Source: Ruminococcaceae bacterium UBA6857 | GTDB lineage: Bacteria > Bacillota > Clostridia > Oscillospirales > Acutalibacteraceae | DNA: 8,051 bases | Direction: 5' to 3' | NCBI GenBank assembly: GCA_002451715.1 | Contig: DKDD01000099.1 | Location: 1 to 8,051, forward strand | Shown: in pieces, positions 1-5,913 of the stretch | How the letters are laid out: every line of letters begins with the position of its first letter | How positions within the stretch are numbered: position 1 is the stretch's first letter | Translations under genes and position numbers: made by a program | The notes under the pieces: generated by a model | What the model was told of the DNA's origin: nothing | Database searches by the model: none | Seen by the model: the letters and a program-made list of their open reading frames with translations, nothing else

Positions 1-670
1 AACCGTCGGGAGATATATAGTCCTTAAAGGACTGACCTTTGCGCATTGCATCCCGCAAATCAAAGTGGTAATCTGCCGCTTCCTTCGGTCTGCAAAAATC
101 ATGTATGATGCGTAATCTTTCTGTCAAATCAATCTCGGTACATTTTGAGCCGAGTCGAGCGAAATGAGCTGTAATGTCTGCGCCAACACGGTTAAAATGT
201 GCTCTTGCTTCTTCGACTGTTTTCTTTTGAATTGTTAAAGTTATATACTTATCCTGCACAATAGCATTTGCTCCGTTTGCAAGCATTGTCAGCATTTCAT
301 TAATCTCTTTTCGGTACTTGTCTTTACCGTCATTAGCGTCGGAAAGCAAAGCCAACTCACGAAGCTCTGTTTTTTTCAGCTTTCGGTTTACAATTGTTAT
401 TTGTGTTGAAACGCCGTTTTCAAGTGAATTGAGAATTTCACTGTAGAGAAGAAAATTTGCTTCTTTATCCTCTTTGCTTGATACGGCATAGTTAATATCG
501 GTAAATTTAAAGGTTTTGGAAAAGCGTTCTTTACCTGTCATAAAGATTCCATCCGAATACACGGCATCTATTTTGATAACATCCTGAACGCTTTTCGGCA
601 CTGACATGCCGTCACCGAACAGGTCTGAAAGTCCGCTTTTCTTTTTTATTGTTCCTACAAGGTCGAACAT
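1..670 (-). CDS. virB4: VirB4-like conjugation ATPase, N-terminal part (runs off left edge)
   Basis: This is an open frame with no stop for 223 residues, starting MFDLVGTIKKKSGLSDLFGDG and leaving the window at residue 223. VirB4/TraE ATPases power type IV secretion at the inner face of the membrane. The visible part corresponds to the N-terminal region of the Clostridia conjugative-transposon VirB4 family (ends KGQSFKDYISPDG); the Walker motifs lie beyond the edge, so ATPase function cannot be checked here. The ATG at 670-668 is preceded by GGAGGT with a 7-nt spacer, which decides the start. The gene begins inside the end of the PrgI-like gene (59-bp overlap), suggesting translational coupling. 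The family call rests on remembered sequence pattern plus position after PrgI, TrbL, Maff2 and VirD4. Confidence 0.85.
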   Translation of the reverse strand, partial: MFDLVGTIKKKSGLSDLFGDGMSVPKSVQDVIKIDAVYSDGIFMTGKERFSKTFKFTDINYAVSSKEDKEANFLLYSEILNSLENGVSTQITIVNRKLKKTELRELALLSDANDGKDKYRKEINEMLTMLANGANAIVQDKYITLTIQKKTVEEARAHFNRVGADITAHFARLGSKCTEIDLTERLRIIHDFCRPKEAADYHFDLRDAMRKGQSFKDYISPDG

Positions 671-992
671 CGTTGTTACCTCCAGTTTCATAAAAGTCAG
701 TTGCTCTAAATTTCAATTCTTTCGGCATAAGTATCTCGGATTTCAAGTACGCAAGCAGAGCTTTTTCGGCTGTCATACCGTGATACTTGAAAAAGCCGAT
801 ACTTGCAAACGGCACTGCACCCAGAATGCACATCCATGAAAGTGTTTCAATGCCAAAGAACGGTTTCAGTAAAAAGTAGATGCCCACAGCAACAGCGCAG
901 GCGAGGACAGAAAAAATGAACTGCCTGAGTGACAGTCCAAAGTATACGCTTTCCGTGTAGTCGCGTATTTCACGGTTAATTTTAATTTCCAA
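612..992 (-). CDS. PrgI-family small membrane protein of the type IV secretion system
   Basis: The protein has 126 residues. It starts (M)EIKINREIRDYTESVYFGLS, a pattern typical of PrgI-family proteins that lie just before virB4 in Gram-positive conjugation operons and act as a small inner-membrane component resembling VirB3. Two hydrophobic segments are seen at about residues 25-42 and 51-68, followed by a cytoplasmic helix and a basic tail (NNKKEKRTFRPVR). The start is a TTG at 992-990, chosen because AGGAGG lies 7 nt upstream; a longer frame reaches 1037, but its start has no such signal and its first residues do not look like the family. The last 59 bp overlap virB4 in another frame, so the basic tail may be partly a by-product of that overlap. 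Upstream lies the terminator of the RloB-like gene rather than trbL. Confidence 0.85.
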   Translation of the reverse strand: MEIKINREIRDYTESVYFGLSLRQFIFSVLACAVAVGIYFLLKPFFGIETLSWMCILGAVPFASIGFFKYHGMTAEKALLAYLKSEILMPKELKFRATDFYETGGNNDVRPCRNNKKEKRTFRPVR

Positions 993-1005
993 ATTGATTC
1001 CTCCT
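990..1005 (-). promoter_or_regulatory. Ribosome binding site and TTG start of the PrgI-like gene
   Basis: AGGAGG (1005-1000) is followed by a 7-nt spacer and TTG (992-990). This sets a non-ATG start for the PrgI-like protein and discards the 15-codon upstream extension of the frame. Confidence 0.75.
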
Positions 1006-1011
1006 TTACAC

Positions 1012-1039
1012 CGTATAGAACAGCTCTCCAAATACACAA
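1012..1039 (-). promoter_or_regulatory. Possible weak promoter for prgI-virB4
   Basis: Between the terminator after the RloB-like gene and the prgI start there is TTGTGT (1039-1034), a 16-bp spacer and TATACG (1017-1012). The match to a sigma-A promoter is partial. It is listed because the genes downstream of the terminator need either their own promoter or read-through, and this is the best candidate in the roughly 60 bp available. Confidence 0.25.
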
Positions 1040-1054
1040 CCCATTAAATTATTG

Positions 1055-1093
1055 AAAAAACAATGAGCTACTATTTTCACAGTAACTCATTGT
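1055..1093 (-). terminator. Intrinsic terminator ending the RloA-RloB transcript
   Basis: Reading the minus strand, a 13-bp stem (ACAATGAGTTACT pairing with AGTAGCTCATTGT, one G-U pair) with an 8-nt loop is followed by a run of six T. It begins 5 nt after the stop codon of the RloB-like gene. The other strand also shows T-rich sequence after the stem (TTTGTTTT), so some activity in both directions is possible. Confidence 0.85.
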
Positions 1094-1098
1094 TTGTT

Positions 1099-1749
1099 TT
1101 AAAGACTTTCTAAATATTCAATTGCTTCAAATACGGTTGAAAATGTTTTACCGCTTTTTGAAAGCCATACATTTCTTTCATCGGTATCATCTAAAGAAGG
1201 CAAACCGTCCGGCAACAGATTCATCAAAACATTTTTTGCGTTTTCATTAGCTGTTTTATATCTTTCAGCTATCTTGGCAGTTGATTTACTGTCACCTTTT
1301 TCATAAGTAGGCTCTTTCGCAACAACACTTCTCAGCATATTGTCTTTATCAGCTTCCGTTTCAATAGACGGAGCAAAATACTTATAATGAAGCATTAGCC
1401 AATATTCGATACACGCCGTTGTCATCAGAAGTCTGACTCGTATATTTTGCTTTTTTCGCAATCGTCTGAGTTCATTTATAATTTTTTGCCTTGCTTCAAC
1501 TTTATTTATATCCTTCTTTTCAACATCGTAAAAAAACCATATTTCATCGGTAATTTCTACATTGTTTTTATATGTTGGGGCTTTATTAAACATTTGTTTT
1601 GCATATTCAAACAATCCAGTACTTTTCGGTTTTTTTATAACAGCAACATCTTCAAAACGCTCTTTCAAAAAAGTTGTATAAGCCTGCTCACTTTCACCTT
1701 CACAAAAAACATAAATCTGAGGTTTGGTTTTTTTTATTTTTCTTGACAT
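1099..1749 (-). CDS. rloB: RloB-like Toprim-domain protein (predicted defence effector)
   Basis: The protein has 216 residues. The N-terminus QIYVFCEGESEQAYTTFLKE (residues 11-30) matches the first Toprim motif with its catalytic glutamate (E17). DEIWFFYDVEKKD (68-80) matches the second, acidic motif, here D75-x-E77 rather than the common D-x-D. ACIEYWLMLHY (112-122) resembles the conserved family pattern xCFEYWLLLHF. RloB-like proteins are predicted nucleases paired with an AAA/ABC-type ATPase, first named from restriction-linked loci in Campylobacter and later grouped with abortive-infection systems. The start ATG shares one base with the stop of the ATPase gene (TAATG), and AGGAGG lies 7 nt upstream, so the pair should be co-translated. 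A terminator follows at once. Base composition is very AT-rich (25% GC in 1501-1560 by hand count). The substrate is not known from this sequence. Confidence 0.82.
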   Translation of the reverse strand: MSRKIKKTKPQIYVFCEGESEQAYTTFLKERFEDVAVIKKPKSTGLFEYAKQMFNKAPTYKNNVEITDEIWFFYDVEKKDINKVEARQKIINELRRLRKKQNIRVRLLMTTACIEYWLMLHYKYFAPSIETEADKDNMLRSVVAKEPTYEKGDSKSTAKIAERYKTANENAKNVLMNLLPDGLPSLDDTDERNVWLSKSGKTFSTVFEAIEYLESL

Positions 1750-3044
1750 TATTCTACCTCCTCGATTTCAATATCGGGTGTAGCACCATATTTTCCGGCG
1801 AGGTAGCCTTTGCGAATATTGTCAGCCGTTTTCGTTGAAAAATCACTAATGCTGTACAGTTCGCTTGTTCCGTCTTTTCTGTTTTTATCGACAAAATACA
1901 ATTGATCTTTTCGTATAAGCTCCATATTCAAAAGTTCTGTATTGTGTGTCGTAAAAATCAACTGTGCCCCGTTTGGGTTTGAATTTTCGCTTTGAAACTT
2001 TGCAACAATATAATTTACAAGCATAGGATGAAGTTCTTTTTCAAGTTCACCTACAAGTACAATACCGCCATTATTTAATACAGATTCAATCGCAGGTGCT
2101 ATTGACATAAGCTTTCTTGTTCCATCTGATTCGTCGGATAATTCAAGCGTAAATGAAGTCTTAACACCATCTTTATTTATACCGTTATGATAAGAAGTCG
2201 CTCGAACCTCACTTTTCTGCAAGCCAATCTCAGATACATTTGAATTTTCTTTTAGAACTTGCATAAATGCATTTAATGCAGATTTCATTTCCTCAGGAAT
2301 ATTATTTGCAGATTCAATATTTTTAACTTCTTCATCCTTAAATTCAAATTCCATTTTTTCAATGCCGAGATCCGCTGCCTTTGCATATTCAGAAATTGCC
2401 GCAAGCATATTTTGATCATTTGAATATTCAAGCAGTTGCTTTGGAAAATCCGTATAATCTCTTGAAAAGAAAATATACTCTCTGAACCACTTCATAGCTC
2501 TCATACAATCGGAATCATTCATCGTGCACGCAACAGCAAAAAACAACTGATTAGGAGCAACTGCTTCACTTATCATTTTTCTTTTAGCTTTTTCTTCGGT
2601 AAAGGCAAACTCCTGCTCTGTTCTTGTAAACACTGTAGCTTTTTGACCTTTAGGTGAATGATACAAATATTCAGAAAAAATCTTTTCTTTTGTTGCAGAA
2701 AATCCGTATATATATTTCACTTTATCTAAAATATAAGTGAATTCAAAAAAAGTGGGTTCATTCTTAGAATAATCGTTAAGCAAAAAAGGTTTTACGGGAA
2801 TTGTCGCATTTTCATGTTGCGTTCTTTGTGCATTTTTTATAAACTGTACTGCTAACCAAAATGCACGAATAACATTACTTTTTCCACCGCCGTTTTTTCC
2901 GTATATTGCTACAGAGGGTATCAATTTCATGGAGTTATATGATATTAAACAGTTTTTCAATCTGCCCAATCCCATAGCTTCCATAGAAAGCACTGCTTCA
3001 TCCCTAAAAGATCTGTAATTACCAAACTTAAATTCAATTAACAT
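1749..3044 (-). CDS. rloA: RloA-like AAA/ABC-type ATPase (predicted defence sensor)
   Basis: The protein has 431 residues and begins MLIEFKFGNYRSFRDEAVLS, the usual start of AAA_21/AAA_15-type ATPases. Visible motifs are Walker A GKNGGGKS (49-56), an ABC-like signature SDESDGTRKL (303-312), Walker B IVLVGELEKELHP (328-340) and an H-loop FTTHNTELL (364-372, H367). The C-terminal NIRKGYLAGKYGATP is typical of RloA-like proteins. Such ATPases act with an RloB or other Toprim partner, probably sensing phage infection or DNA ends. The normal Walker B aspartate is glycine (G332), while the following glutamate E333 is kept. The ATG at 3044 was chosen because GAGGTG stands 6 nt upstream; a longer frame to 3101 starts upstream of the predicted transcription start. 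It has its own promoter and overlaps rloB by one base. Confidence 0.85.
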   Translation of the reverse strand: MLIEFKFGNYRSFRDEAVLSMEAMGLGRLKNCLISYNSMKLIPSVAIYGKNGGGKSNVIRAFWLAVQFIKNAQRTQHENATIPVKPFLLNDYSKNEPTFFEFTYILDKVKYIYGFSATKEKIFSEYLYHSPKGQKATVFTRTEQEFAFTEEKAKRKMISEAVAPNQLFFAVACTMNDSDCMRAMKWFREYIFFSRDYTDFPKQLLEYSNDQNMLAAISEYAKAADLGIEKMEFEFKDEEVKNIESANNIPEEMKSALNAFMQVLKENSNVSEIGLQKSEVRATSYHNGINKDGVKTSFTLELSDESDGTRKLMSIAPAIESVLNNGGIVLVGELEKELHPMLVNYIVAKFQSENSNPNGAQLIFTTHNTELLNMELIRKDQLYFVDKNRKDGTSELYSISDFSTKTADNIRKGYLAGKYGATPDIEIEEVE

Positions 3045-3050
3045 ACAATT

Positions 3051-3056
3051 CACCTC
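3051..3056 (-). promoter_or_regulatory. Ribosome binding site deciding the RloA-like start
   Basis: GAGGTG lies 6 nt before the ATG at 3044-3042. It supports the shorter 431-residue protein over the 450-residue open frame that starts with TTG at 3101. Confidence 0.7.
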
Positions 3057-3066
3057 TTCTATTATT

Positions 3067-3095
3067 AGTATACACCACTTTCCAGAGAAATTCAA
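3067..3095 (-). promoter_or_regulatory. Sigma-A type promoter of the RloA-RloB cassette
   Basis: On the minus strand, TTGAAT (3095-3090), a 17-bp spacer and TATACT (3072-3067) form a near-consensus promoter. Transcription would start near 3060, giving a leader of about 16 nt before the ATG of the RloA-like gene. This makes the cassette independent of the conjugation operon in which it lies. Confidence 0.75.
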
Positions 3096-3132
3096 CGCCA
3101 AAAATCAAATATTTTAATTTTTATGCCCTGAT

Positions 3133-3972
3133 TTACAATTCCATCATTTCTTTAACCACCCGATCACTCATCTTAACGGTTCCGACAAGAACAATCATGT
3201 TAAATATGAGTTCGCCGACATAACTCCACACCTGATTGACGGCCTCAACCGTTTCATCAACAACAGGCGGAGATGAAGCAAACAGCGAGAATATGATACA
3301 TCCAAGCACGATGATTGCACCCTCTAAACACACAGCGGCATAACTTTTGATAAAGCTTTTACCCACAGATGATGACGGCTCACCTGCAAAGGCCGAGAGC
3401 GGTATAGGTGCAATGGCGGTATACAAGTAAACTTTAAAGAATCTGCCGTATACGGTCATGATCATTATGAAAGACAAAACTGTAATGAACAGACTTCCGA
3501 TTAATGTCACTGCCCACAAAGGTACACTCTCCCAAAATCCACTGTCTTCAATCGCTTGTATGATAGACTTTGGCAAAACGGTTTCGGTGACACTTGCCAA
3601 CCCTGATGTTGCCATGATTTTTGCCGCTATACCCTGTATGATACCAAACAGCGTCATCATCAGTTCAAGCCCGTAGCTGATTGAAGCTTTTGCAAGAATA
3701 AAACGTATAAACATCTTCACGGCTATCTCAGGTCGCTTAAGTTCGGCAAAGTTCCCACAGGTTTTCATAACTCCGACAACAAAAAAGAGCACTAAAAGCG
3801 AATAACCTATCGCTTGCAGTGCTCCATGTATGTCGGTTATGACATTCCAGATTGTTCCATCTTTAAATTCTTCTGGCGATTGGGTTATTAAAGTCCATAT
3901 TTCGCCGAGTTTACTGTTCCAAGTGTTCAGGGCATTTTGCAGGTTTTGTACTACCCAATTGGTTGATTCCAT
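3133..3972 (-). CDS. TrbL/VirB6-like polytopic membrane protein of the conjugation channel
   Basis: The protein has 279 residues with many hydrophobic segments, at about 52-70, 85-118 (one or two), 150-175, 176-195, 212-232 and 250-267. The region YGRFFKVYLYTAIAPIPLSA (175-194) and the ending VKMSDRVVKEMMEL match the TrbL/VirB6-type proteins of Clostridia conjugative transposons. VirB6/TrbL proteins form part of the inner-membrane channel for DNA. It lies directly after the Maff2 gene, as usual. The start ATG at 3972 has AAGGGGGT with a short spacer. In related elements the next genes are normally PrgI and VirB4; here the RloA-RloB cassette intervenes. Assignment is by topology, motif and gene order. 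Confidence 0.85.
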   Translation of the reverse strand: MESTNWVVQNLQNALNTWNSKLGEIWTLITQSPEEFKDGTIWNVITDIHGALQAIGYSLLVLFFVVGVMKTCGNFAELKRPEIAVKMFIRFILAKASISYGLELMMTLFGIIQGIAAKIMATSGLASVTETVLPKSIIQAIEDSGFWESVPLWAVTLIGSLFITVLSFIMIMTVYGRFFKVYLYTAIAPIPLSAFAGEPSSSVGKSFIKSYAAVCLEGAIIVLGCIIFSLFASSPPVVDETVEAVNQVWSYVGELIFNMIVLVGTVKMSDRVVKEMMEL

Positions 3973-3990
3973 TTCAATACCCCCTTTCAG

Positions 3991-4019
3991 AAAAGCCGCC
4001 CGGCATTTCTGCCGAGCGG
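3991..4019 (-). terminator. GC-rich hairpin with short T run between Maff2 and TrbL genes
   Basis: The minus strand reads CCGCTCGGC, a 6-nt loop AGAAAT, then GCCGGGCGG, then CTTTTCT. The 9-bp stem holds one T-G pair. The T run is only four, so this is more likely a partial terminator or an RNA-stabilising 3' end for the pilin message than a full stop, because the TrbL-like gene starts 19 nt later and needs read-through. Confidence 0.65.
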
Positions 4020-4034
4020 TTCTTACTTTTTCCG

Positions 4035-4382
4035 TTATTTCACAATTAAATCAAGAATCGCTTTTGCAAAGGTAATAACAATACCGCCTGCAACGGTCAA
4101 AAATCCGGTTGCCCTTTGTGACGGGTCGTGGGATTTAAGGCTCAGTCCGACTTGTACGACGCCGAAGCCTAAAATGATCATGCCCACAGCGCGAATAAGG
4201 CCGAAGATAAAGGTTGACAGATTATTTACAGCCTTGAGCGGATCATCAGCCGCGAACGCTGTAAGAGCCATACAGAATAAAAGTGTAAAACAAAGGATAA
4301 ACGTTGCATAAATTTTAAAGCTTTTTCGTGTTTTGCCAACCAATGGTGCATGCTGAGATTTAATTAGATTACTTTTTTTCAT
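4035..4382 (-). CDS. Maff2-family small membrane protein, pilin-like (VirB2/TrbC type)
   Basis: The protein has 115 residues. A basic N-terminus is followed by a hydrophobic stretch (22-44) ending TAFAADDP, a plausible signal peptide cleaved after A44. Two further hydrophobic segments lie at about 55-82 and 92-112, around a short polar loop (SHDPSQRATG). This layout of signal, helix, loop and helix is that of VirB2-like proteins, and the sequence resembles the Maff2 family of Clostridia conjugative elements. It probably forms the surface or channel subunit of the mating apparatus. The ATG at 4382 was chosen over an upstream start at 4403 because GGAGGT lies 8 nt before it. That site is inside the last codons of the VirD4-like gene, whose stop is only 4 nt upstream of the ATG. 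Confidence 0.85.
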   Translation of the reverse strand: MKKSNLIKSQHAPLVGKTRKSFKIYATFILCFTLLFCMALTAFAADDPLKAVNNLSTFIFGLIRAVGMIILGFGVVQVGLSLKSHDPSQRATGFLTVAGGIVITFAKAILDLIVK

Positions 4383-4386
4383 TAGA

Positions 4387-5631
4387 CTATACCTCCGATT
4401 CATTTCTTAAAATTTCTTCAATTTCCTGACTTGAATAAACAACAAATTCAATATCACCTATGGATTCGCTGTTTTCACTTTCTTCTGTTTCTTCAATATC
4501 ATTTAGGAATAGATCACCGATCGAATAATCATCAAAACCGTGTATATACGGTTCTGCTTTGCCGTCTGTTGTAAATGACACATTTGGGTGTTTCAAAATA
4601 TCAAACTTAAAATCCTTAATTGGTCTTTCACCACGAATGAAAAGAAGCGCAAATTTGTTGTCAAGCATTCGCACTTCATCGGGTGTGAGCAGTTCTCTTC
4701 CTGTTATCTGATAATTCGTTGAGTAGTTGCCGTTCCTGCCTGTGCTCTTTCCGAAAGTGTTTGTGTCGATCGTTTCCTTGCCTAAAAGCTTTGATACATA
4801 TTCGTGCGTACTTTGCTCATTTCCACCAAGATAGAGAAATTCATCACAATTGCCGACTATGGATTCCCATTGCTTTTCAAAAAGGGCTTTTAATTGCGCC
4901 ATATTCTGAATGATAATGGATACAGATATTTCTCTGCTTCTCATTGTAGCTAACAGCTTGTCAAAATCATCCGGCAGCGCAACATTCGCAAACTCGTCCA
5001 TCACAAAATGAACATGAACAGGAAGTCTGCCGCCGTGTACAAAGTCGGCTTGATGATAAAGCTGCTGAAAAAGCTGTGTGTAAAGCATGCCGACAATAAA
5101 ATTAAAACTGCTGTCGTTTTCCGGTATAACCGCAAAGACAGCAGTTTTCTTTTCGCCTATGCTGTTTAAGTCCATTTCATCAGTATGCGTAATACTTGAA
5201 AGCGTATTTAAATCAAACTTTTCAAGCCTTGCAAGCAAAGAAATCTGTATGGATTTTAAGGTTTTACCCGCTCCTTTATGGTACGAACGGTAGTACTTCA
5301 GCGCAATGTGTTCGGGATCTCTTTTTTCAAGCCTTTCAAACAGTGCGTCAAGAGGACTTACAAGGTATTCGTCTTCTTCGCTGACATCACCCTGACGTAT
5401 CATATCAAGCACCATCGAAAAATTTTGTTCCTCCGGCGGCGCTTCATAGTGAAGATATGATATGAGTGCTTTTAAAAGCATACTTGCCGTCTGATCCCAA
5501 AACGGATCTTGAGCCTGAGATCCTTTAGGTGTTGTATTCTTGAAAAGATTGGTTACAAGTCTTTGGATGTCGTTATCGTCTTTAATATACACAAATGGGT
5601 TGTAGCAATCACTCTTTTCCATATTGATAAG
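4387..5631 (-). pseudogene. VirD4/TraG-like type IV coupling protein, N-terminus missing
   Basis: About 411 residues remain from ATG 5622. Family-type sequence appears to begin three codons earlier (LIN), after an in-frame TAG at 5634-5632. Coupling proteins of this family are usually near 600 residues and start with membrane segments and a Walker A motif. Here the sequence begins directly at the motif CYNPFVYIKDDNDIQRLV, normally well inside the protein. The kept parts include GAGKTLKSIQIS (117-128), Walker B VHVHFVMDEFANVALP (202-217) and SIIIQNMAQLKALF (235-248). No Shine-Dalgarno sequence precedes ATG 5622. Lacking Walker A and membrane anchor, the product should not work as a DNA pump. 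The acidic C-terminus (about 375-411) is intact and its end carries the Maff2 ribosome binding site. A deletion is the likeliest cause; an assembly error is possible. Confidence 0.75.
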
Positions 5632-5738
5632 CTATTTGGCGTGAGCTTTTTCAATTCTTCTTCTGTTTTGATGCCGAGCGATACAAGCTTTTCAAGAATC
5701 CTTTGCTTTTTCTGTATTTCGCTTATCTGTTTTGCCAT
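5553..5738 (-). pseudogene. Small helical protein gene cut short at the virD4 junction
   Basis: The start MAKQISEIQKKQRILEKLVS continues as a charged, heptad-like helix to about residue 35 (GIKTEEELKKLTPN). The remaining residues to the stop at 5553 are simply virD4 DNA read in another frame and are not expected to be meaningful. I do not recognise the family; small genes of this kind occur just upstream of coupling-protein genes in related elements. The ATG at 5738 lies inside the cysteine-rich gene (47-bp overlap), with only a weak AAGGCAGG-like site upstream. A longer open frame to 5801 adds residues that overlap the cysteine-rich protein and look spurious. The natural 3' end is probably lost in the deletion. 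Confidence 0.5.
5622..5634. other. Predicted deletion junction between a small gene and virD4
   Basis: On the minus strand, the frame of the small gene starting at 5738 loses its protein-like character here and runs on out of frame through virD4. The virD4 frame is closed by TAG (5634-5632) just where family-type sequence begins. The two partial genes meeting within about 12 bp mark a breakpoint. No longer direct repeat is visible at it. Confidence 0.6.
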
Positions 5739-5859
5739 TTTGTTTCGCCTGCCTTTCGTAGAAATTTTCATATACCTGTTTCCAGCAAATATTGCAAACA
5801 AGACCGTTATTGTATTTGCAATTTTCCTGTTCGCAGTTCCAATACTTTTTAGCTTTCAT
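5692..5859 (-). CDS. Tiny four-cysteine protein, probable zinc-binding
   Basis: The protein has 55 residues: it starts MKAKKYWNCEQENCKYNNGL and contains cysteines at 9, 14, 22 and 25 (C-x4-C-x7-C-x2-C), a spacing suited to binding one zinc ion. A charged tail rich in K, E and Q follows. Function is unknown. Small cysteine-rich proteins are common between the regulatory genes and virD4 in Clostridia conjugative elements, which fits its place. The start at 5859 has no good ribosome binding site close by. The same frame is open upstream to a well-placed ATG at 5913, but interrupted by TGA at 5877-5875. Either translation re-initiates here or a nonsense change has split the gene. A 9-codon frame (MRDEKHRKT) also ends in TGA overlapping this ATG. 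Confidence 0.55.
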   Translation of the reverse strand: MKAKKYWNCEQENCKYNNGLVCNICWKQVYENFYERQAKQNGKTDKRNTEKAKDS

Positions 5860-5874
5860 GTTTTTCGATGCTTT

Positions 5875-5913
5875 TCATCGCGCATCACCTCGACATTTAA
5901 ATTTATTCTTCAT
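5875..5913 (-). other. 12-codon open frame with strong ribosome binding site, in frame with the cysteine-rich gene
   Basis: The frame MKNKFKCRGDAR is preceded by GGAGGAAGAGATAT, the best ribosome binding site in this stretch. It ends at TGA (5877-5875), then the frame stays open for five codons to the ATG of the four-cysteine protein. It could be a leader peptide that couples translation, or the true start of that protein split by a nonsense change. Its ATG lies within the last codons of the winged-helix gene. Confidence 0.35.

Noticed and set aside
606..839. Plus-strand frame of 77 codons
   Set aside because: It lies opposite the prgI-virB4 overlap, has no convincing ribosome binding site and no recognisable protein pattern.
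1447..1746. Plus-strand frame of 99 codons rich in F, I and Y
   Set aside because: It is the complement of the lysine-rich RloB-like gene; such phenylalanine-rich antisense frames are expected in AT-rich DNA.
1099..3044. PARIS (AriA-AriB) or OLD-family assignment for the ATPase-Toprim pair
   Set aside because: The Toprim protein carries the EYWLMLHY-type pattern of RloB rather than what I would expect of AriB (DUF4435), and the ATPase and Toprim parts are separate genes, unlike a single-chain OLD nuclease. A profile search could still change this.
3099..3124. AT-only inverted repeat just after the TrbL-like gene as a terminator
   Set aside because: The stem has no GC pairs and a mismatch, so it would be weak; it may only reflect AT-rich spacer sequence.
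3458..4075. Plus-strand frames opposite the TrbL-like and Maff2 genes
   Set aside because: They have no start signals and no protein-like composition, and well-supported minus-strand genes cover the same DNA.
4719..5460. Four short plus-strand frames opposite virD4
   Set aside because: They mutually overlap, are antisense to clear VirD4-type coding sequence and lack start signals.
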